Origin: Streptomyces rubradiris
GTDB taxonomy: Bacteria; Actinomycetota; Actinomycetes; Streptomycetales; Streptomycetaceae
Direction of reading: 5' to 3'
NCBI RefSeq assembly: GCF_016860525.1
Contig: NZ_BNEA01000015.1
Coordinates: 3,038,001 to 3,102,000, forward strand
DNA: 64,000 bases
In this document: positions 60,643-64,000 of the stretch, one piece after another
Layout: every line of letters starts with the position of its first letter
Numbering within the stretch: the stretch's first letter is position 1
Notes under the pieces: model-generated
What the model was told of the DNA's origin: nothing
Database searches by the model: none
The model's input: the letters and a program-made list of their open reading frames with translations, nothing else
Position numbers and translations under genes: made by a program

Positions 60643-61403
60643 GCGGGGGTGCCCTTCACTGGCGTTCTTCCGGAGTACTCGCCGCTGATGGCGTCCGCCG
60701 TGCGGCGGACCAGCGGGAGCAGGCTGAGGAGTTCCTCGGCGGTGACGACCACGTTCGGCGCGGAGACCGACATGGCGGCGACCACCCGGCCGTCGGCGCC
60801 GCGCACGGGGGCGGCGACGCAGTTGATGGACTCCTCGTGGCCACCGAGGTCGGTGGCCCAGCCCTGTTCGCGCACCGTCGCCAGTTCCTTCAGGAAGGCC
60901 TCGGCGTGGGGGGTCGAACGGGCCGTGTACAGCGGGTAGTCGAGCTGCTCGGCGAGGGCGCGGCGCTCGGCTTCGGGCAGGTCGGCGAGGAGCAGTTTGG
61001 CGACGGCGGCGACGGTGATGGCCACCGGCTTGCCGATCCGGGAGTACATGCGGACCGGGTAGCGGCTCTCCACCTTGTCGATGTACAGCACCTCGTTCTC
61101 CTCGTACACGGCGAGGTGGACGGTGTGGCCGCACTGTTCGTTGAGCCGTACGAGGTGGGGGTGGGCGATCTCGCGGATGTCGAGGTTCTCCATCGCCTCC
61201 TGGGCGAGCGCGAAGAGGCGGGCGCCGAGGCGGTAGCGCTGGTCGGACTGGCGGTAGACCAGGCCGTGTTCGTGCAGGGTGCGCAGCAGGCGCAGGGCGG
61301 TGGACTTGTGCACGCCGAGCCGGTCGGCGACCTGCCCCAGGTCGGCGGGGCCCTCGGCGAGCAGCGGCAGGATGCTCAGGGCGCGGTCGACGGTCTGACT
61401 CAT
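60639..61403 (-). CDS. IclR-family regulator
   Basis: 254 residues. N-terminal HTH (VDRALSILPLLAEGPADLGQVADRLGVHKSTALRLLRTLHEHGLVYRQ..RYRLGARLFALA). C-terminal ligand-binding domain (HLVRLNEQCGHTVHLAVYEENEVLYIDKVESRYPVRMYSRIGKPVAITVAAVAKLLLADL). Overlaps both neighbours by ATGA. Likely the local repressor of the divergent units, acting at the inverted repeats between them. Confidence 0.93.
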   Translation of the reverse strand: MSQTVDRALSILPLLAEGPADLGQVADRLGVHKSTALRLLRTLHEHGLVYRQSDQRYRLGARLFALAQEAMENLDIREIAHPHLVRLNEQCGHTVHLAVYEENEVLYIDKVESRYPVRMYSRIGKPVAITVAAVAKLLLADLPEAERRALAEQLDYPLYTARSTPHAEAFLKELATVREQGWATDLGGHEESINCVAAPVRGADGRVVAAMSVSAPNVVVTAEELLSLLPLVRRTADAISGEYSGRTPVKGTPA

Positions 61404-62533
61404 GGGATGTTCGCCTCCTCCTCGGCCTGCTCGGCTCGTGTCCAGCCGGGGCCGAGTCGAAGTCTCCCCCATGCGCCGTCGTCCAGGGCGGCGAGGCGGT
61501 CGGCGTGGTCGCGGGCGGGGGGTGCGGCCAGGTCGCCGGGGGTGGTGAGGGCGGCCGCGGCGAAGAGGTGGCCGTACTTCAGGCGGGTCTTGACGGGGAG
61601 CCCGCGCAGGGTGGCGGAGAGGAAGCCGGCGGCGAAGGCGTCTCCGGCGCCGGTGGTGGCCACGACGGCGGTGTGCAGGGCGGGCTGGAAGGTGCCGTCG
61701 GGCCGGTCCCGGGTGAAGGCCGTGGCGCCGCGCGCTCCCTCCTTCACGACCAGTACGCGCGGCTCGGGCAGCAGCCGGCGGACGGCGGCCGGTCCGCCGG
61801 TGATCCCCCAGGCGTGGTCCGCCTCGTCCTCGCCCACGAACACGATGTCCGCGCGCCGTGCCAGCTCCAGCAGGACCTCGGCGCCCTCGCCGTCCCGCCA
61901 CAGCCCCGGACGGTGATTGACGTCGAAGGACACCAGCGGGCGTCCCGGGCCGGGGGCCGTCAGCTCGTACAGCAGCTCCCGGCACCGCGCCGACAGCGCG
62001 GCCGTGATCCCGGACAGGTGCAGCACCCGTGCCGCGCGGGCCGCCGTCAGGTCCACGTTCCGTACGGACATCGCGGAGGCGGCCGATCCGGCCCGGTAGT
62101 ACGCGACCTCGTGCGCGCCCGTGCCCCGGTCTCCGGCGGTGCGGAAGTACACGCCGGTGGGCCGGCCGGGGTCCCGGCGGACGGCGGTGACGTCGACGCC
62201 GTACCCGGCGATCCGTTCCACCAGGTGGTCGCCGAAGCCGTCCGCGCCGACCCGGCTGACCCAGCGGGCCGTGTGCCCGAAGGCGGCCAGGGCGCAGACC
62301 ACGTTGGACTCGGCGCCGCCGATGGCCCGGTGGAAGGAGGGGACGTCGGCGAGGCGGCCGGGGTGGCTGGGCAGGAAGGTGACCATGGACTCGCCGAGCG
62401 CCGCCACGTCCGCGTCCGTGACGGGCCGCGTGGGCGCGACGACCGAGGCGTAAGCAGCGTCGTTGATGATGACTCCTGTCGATCGCCAGGGCGGCGGATC
62501 CGTTGACCCGGTGTTCGGCGAGATGCTAGACAC
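61400..62533 (-). CDS. PfkB-family sugar kinase (2-keto-3-deoxygluconate kinase-like)
   Basis: Up to 377 residues from GTG 62533. The conserved core starts at about residue 40 (VTDADVAALGESMVTFLPSHPG). Ribokinase fold: FHRAIGGAESNVVCALAAFGHTARWVSRVGADGFGDHLVERIAGYGVDV, and the PfkB signature VVATTGAGDAFAAGFLSA with catalytic Asp. KDG kinases share the LxxxGEPM/GESMV start. The first ~38 residues are atypical, so the true start could be a rarer codon nearer residue 40. It overlaps iclR by ATGA. Confidence 0.85.
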   Translation of the reverse strand: MSSISPNTGSTDPPPWRSTGVIINDAAYASVVAPTRPVTDADVAALGESMVTFLPSHPGRLADVPSFHRAIGGAESNVVCALAAFGHTARWVSRVGADGFGDHLVERIAGYGVDVTAVRRDPGRPTGVYFRTAGDRGTGAHEVAYYRAGSAASAMSVRNVDLTAARAARVLHLSGITAALSARCRELLYELTAPGPGRPLVSFDVNHRPGLWRDGEGAEVLLELARRADIVFVGEDEADHAWGITGGPAAVRRLLPEPRVLVVKEGARGATAFTRDRPDGTFQPALHTAVVATTGAGDAFAAGFLSATLRGLPVKTRLKYGHLFAAAALTTPGDLAAPPARDHADRLAALDDGAWGRLRLGPGWTRAEQAEEEANIP

Positions 62534-62546
62534 CAGTAAGCACTAG

Positions 62547-62575
62547 ACGCAATGGTCGTTGCAGAATACGCAACG
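62547..62575. promoter_or_regulatory. Inverted repeats between divergent units: candidate IclR operator
   Basis: CGTTGC-AGAATAC-GCAACG (62557-62575, 6-bp arms, 7-base spacer) and an overlapping GCAA-TGGTCG-TTGC (62549-62562) lie between the divergent kinase and deaminase starts. Interlocked GCAA/TTGC arms of this kind fit IclR-family operators. They sit close before the deaminase ATG at 62591. Confidence 0.6.
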
Positions 62576-62590
62576 CCTGAGAGGGGCTTC

Positions 62591-63862
62591 ATGGGCACCG
62601 AAGCGCTCACCCGCCTCGCCGAGGAACACGTCGACCACCGCTTCAAGGGCCTCCCGCCGGACGCCTACGGCCTGACGGTCGCCGAGCTGGCCGCCCAGCG
62701 CCGCAATCTCTTCCGGGAGGCCGACGGCTTCACCACCCCGGTCCTCGCGCTGTCCGCCGAGCGCCTGGAGCACAACCTCGCGCTGATGGAGACGTACACC
62801 ACCCGGCACGGGCTGGCCTTCGCCCCGCACGGCAAGACCTCCATGGCCCCGCAGCTCTTCCACCGCCAGATCGAGCACGGGGCCTGGGGGATCACCCTCG
62901 CGGTGCCCCACCAGGTGCGCGTCGCCCGCGCGTTCGGCATCCGGCGGGTCTTCCTCGCCAACGAACTGGTGGACGCCCCCGCCCTGCGCTGGATCGCCGC
63001 CGAACTGGCCGCCGACCCGGACTTCCGGCTCGTCGCCTACGTCGACTCGGTGCGCGGTGTGGAGCTGATGGACGCGGCCCTGCGCGGCTCGGTCCGCCCG
63101 GTGGACGTGGTGGTCGAGCTGGGCGCGGGCGACGGGGCGCGCACCGGGGTGCGTACGGAGGCGGAGGCCGGGGAGGTCGCCGCCGCCGTGGCCGCCGTAC
63201 CGACCCTGCGCCTGGTCGGCGTGGCGGGGTACGAGGGCGAGGTGCCGGAGGCCGATCCCGAGCGGGTGCGGTCGTATCTGCGGCGGCTGGTGGCGCTGGC
63301 CGCCGGGCTGGACCGGGCCGGGCGGTTCGGCGAGGCCGACGAGATCGTGGTGAGCGCGGGCGGCAGCGCCTGGTTCGACGCGGTCACCGATGTCTTCGCC
63401 GACGTTCCGGAACTGTCGAAGCCCGTGCTGAAGCTGCTGCGCTCCGGCGCCTACGTCTCGCACGACGACGGGCACTACCGCAGGATCACCCCGTTCGGCC
63501 GGGTCCCCGAGGAGGGCGCGCTGGAGTCCGCCTTCCGGCTGTGGGCGCAGGTCGTCTCCCGGCCCTCCCCCGAGCAGGCCTTCGCCAACGCGGGCAAGCG
63601 GGACGCGGCCTACGACCTGGACCTGCCGGTCGCCCAGGTGGTACGCCGGGACGGCGAGGAGCGCCCGGCCACCGGCATCACCGTCACCGGGCTGTCCGAC
63701 CAGCACACCTGGCTGCGCACGGCCCCGGGCGCGGACGTCGAGGTGGGCGACCGGATCGGCTTCGGCCTGTCCCACCCGTGCACGTCGTTCGACAAGTGGC
63801 AGCTGATCCCGGTGGCCGAGGCGGACGGCACGGTCGTGGACTACATCCGTACGTTCTTCTAG
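62591..63862 (+). CDS. PLP-dependent amino acid deaminase / D-threonine aldolase family protein
   Basis: 423 residues, fold-type III PLP enzyme of the DSD1/D-threonine aldolase group. The PLP-binding Lys82 lies in AFAPHGKTSMAPQLF, then VVELGAGDGARTGVRTEAEAG, VAGYEGEVP and VVSAGGSAWFDAVTDVF. C-terminal metal site HPC of LSHPCTSFDKW. These enzymes cleave or deaminate D-amino acids such as D-serine or D-threonine. ATG after GAGAGG. RidA across the promoter would handle the imine product. Confidence 0.9.
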   Translation: MGTEALTRLAEEHVDHRFKGLPPDAYGLTVAELAAQRRNLFREADGFTTPVLALSAERLEHNLALMETYTTRHGLAFAPHGKTSMAPQLFHRQIEHGAWGITLAVPHQVRVARAFGIRRVFLANELVDAPALRWIAAELAADPDFRLVAYVDSVRGVELMDAALRGSVRPVDVVVELGAGDGARTGVRTEAEAGEVAAAVAAVPTLRLVGVAGYEGEVPEADPERVRSYLRRLVALAAGLDRAGRFGEADEIVVSAGGSAWFDAVTDVFADVPELSKPVLKLLRSGAYVSHDDGHYRRITPFGRVPEEGALESAFRLWAQVVSRPSPEQAFANAGKRDAAYDLDLPVAQVVRRDGEERPATGITVTGLSDQHTWLRTAPGADVEVGDRIGFGLSHPCTSFDKWQLIPVAEADGTVVDYIRTFF

Positions 63863-63871
63863 GAGGCCCAC

Positions 63872-64000
63872 GTGGAGGACCTGGTCATCCGGGACGCCGA
63901 CGTCGTCGACGGCAGCGGGGCGGACGCGTACCGCGCCGATGTCGTGATCGACACGGGCCGCATCGTCTCGATCGTCAAGGAGGCCGCCGCCGCGGGCTGC
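63872..64000 (+). CDS. N-acyl-D-amino-acid deacylase (D-aminoacylase), 5' part
   Basis: Starts at GTG 63872 with AGGAGG six bases upstream and runs off the window end after 43 codons. The start EDLVIRDADVVDGSGADAYRADVVIDTGRIVSI is the beta-sandwich opening of the D-aminoacylase amidohydrolase family. It would release free D-amino acids for the deaminase encoded nine bases before it. Confidence 0.85.
   Translation, partial: MEDLVIRDADVVDGSGADAYRADVVIDTGRIVSIVKEAAAAGC

Overview
The window is chromosomal DNA of a Streptomyces or very close relative. The GC content is very high with strong G/C bias at codon third positions. GTG starts, ATGA/GTGA gene overlaps, leaderless starts and rare TTA codons are all present. 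Typical streptomycete families appear: a WhiB-like protein, a SpoIIE-type phosphatase with an RsbW-like kinase domain, PadR/ABC pairs, DUF1707, DUF402, DUF4245 and a DasR-type chitinase promoter. No tRNA, rRNA, CRISPR array or intact mobile element was found.

Layout. (1) 1-12.3 kb is core metabolism: the end of an amino-acid permease, xseA-xseB, a nitroreductase, an N-terminally truncated erythromycin-esterase-like protein, a DUF4245 protein, glpX, a WhiB-like protein, a DUF1707 protein, and two unrelated fumarases (class I Fe-S and class II fumC) either side of a secreted SGNH hydrolase with a ricin-type lectin domain. (2) 12.3-22.9 kb is signalling and envelope: a DUF402 protein, a SpoIIE/ATPase phosphatase carrying a TTA codon, a bifunctional penicillin-binding protein, an SPFH membrane protein coupled to a ribbon-helix-helix protein, and an autoregulated-looking PadR-ABC-FtsX transporter operon. 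(3) 23.0-30.5 kb holds divergent oxyR / ahpC-ahpD, an AI-2E transporter, a small secreted transglycosylase, PIN-PhoH and a Z-prenyl transferase. (4) 30.6-35.4 kb has a probable small RNA with a C-rich terminator hairpin, a methyltransferase, an LLM oxidoreductase, DUF192, a relic of an integrase, and a TetR/NmrA-like pair. (5) 35.6-47.1 kb is one 14-gene leftward Tad (Flp pilus) operon with an embedded NarL-type two-component system, a lipoprotein and an OmpA-like protein. cpaB in this operon has a TTA codon at codon 10. (6) 47.3-49.1 kb is a secreted GH18 chitinase behind DasR-like operators. (7) 49.2-57.9 kb is an accessory contact-toxin locus: SseB-like protein, a small helper, a 1576-residue WXG/Rhs polymorphic toxin ending in a putative papain-fold toxin, a candidate immunity gene of lower GC, an SseB/DUF1266 protein, and a chimeric pseudogene joining a DUF5753 regulator fragment to the tail of a zinc carboxypeptidase. 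(8) 57.9-64.0 kb has a hypothetical protein, then two divergent units for D-amino-acid or sugar-acid metabolism (GntP transporter, RidA, IclR, PfkB kinase; PLP amino-acid deaminase/aldolase, D-aminoacylase start).

The most interesting parts are the WXG-Rhs toxin/immunity locus; the three TTA-containing units (SpoIIE phosphatase, Tad operon, Rhs toxin), which suggest bldA-timed expression of surface and antagonism functions; the SPFH-RHH operon with a perfect 14-bp palindrome; and the candidate small RNA upstream of the prenyl transferase.
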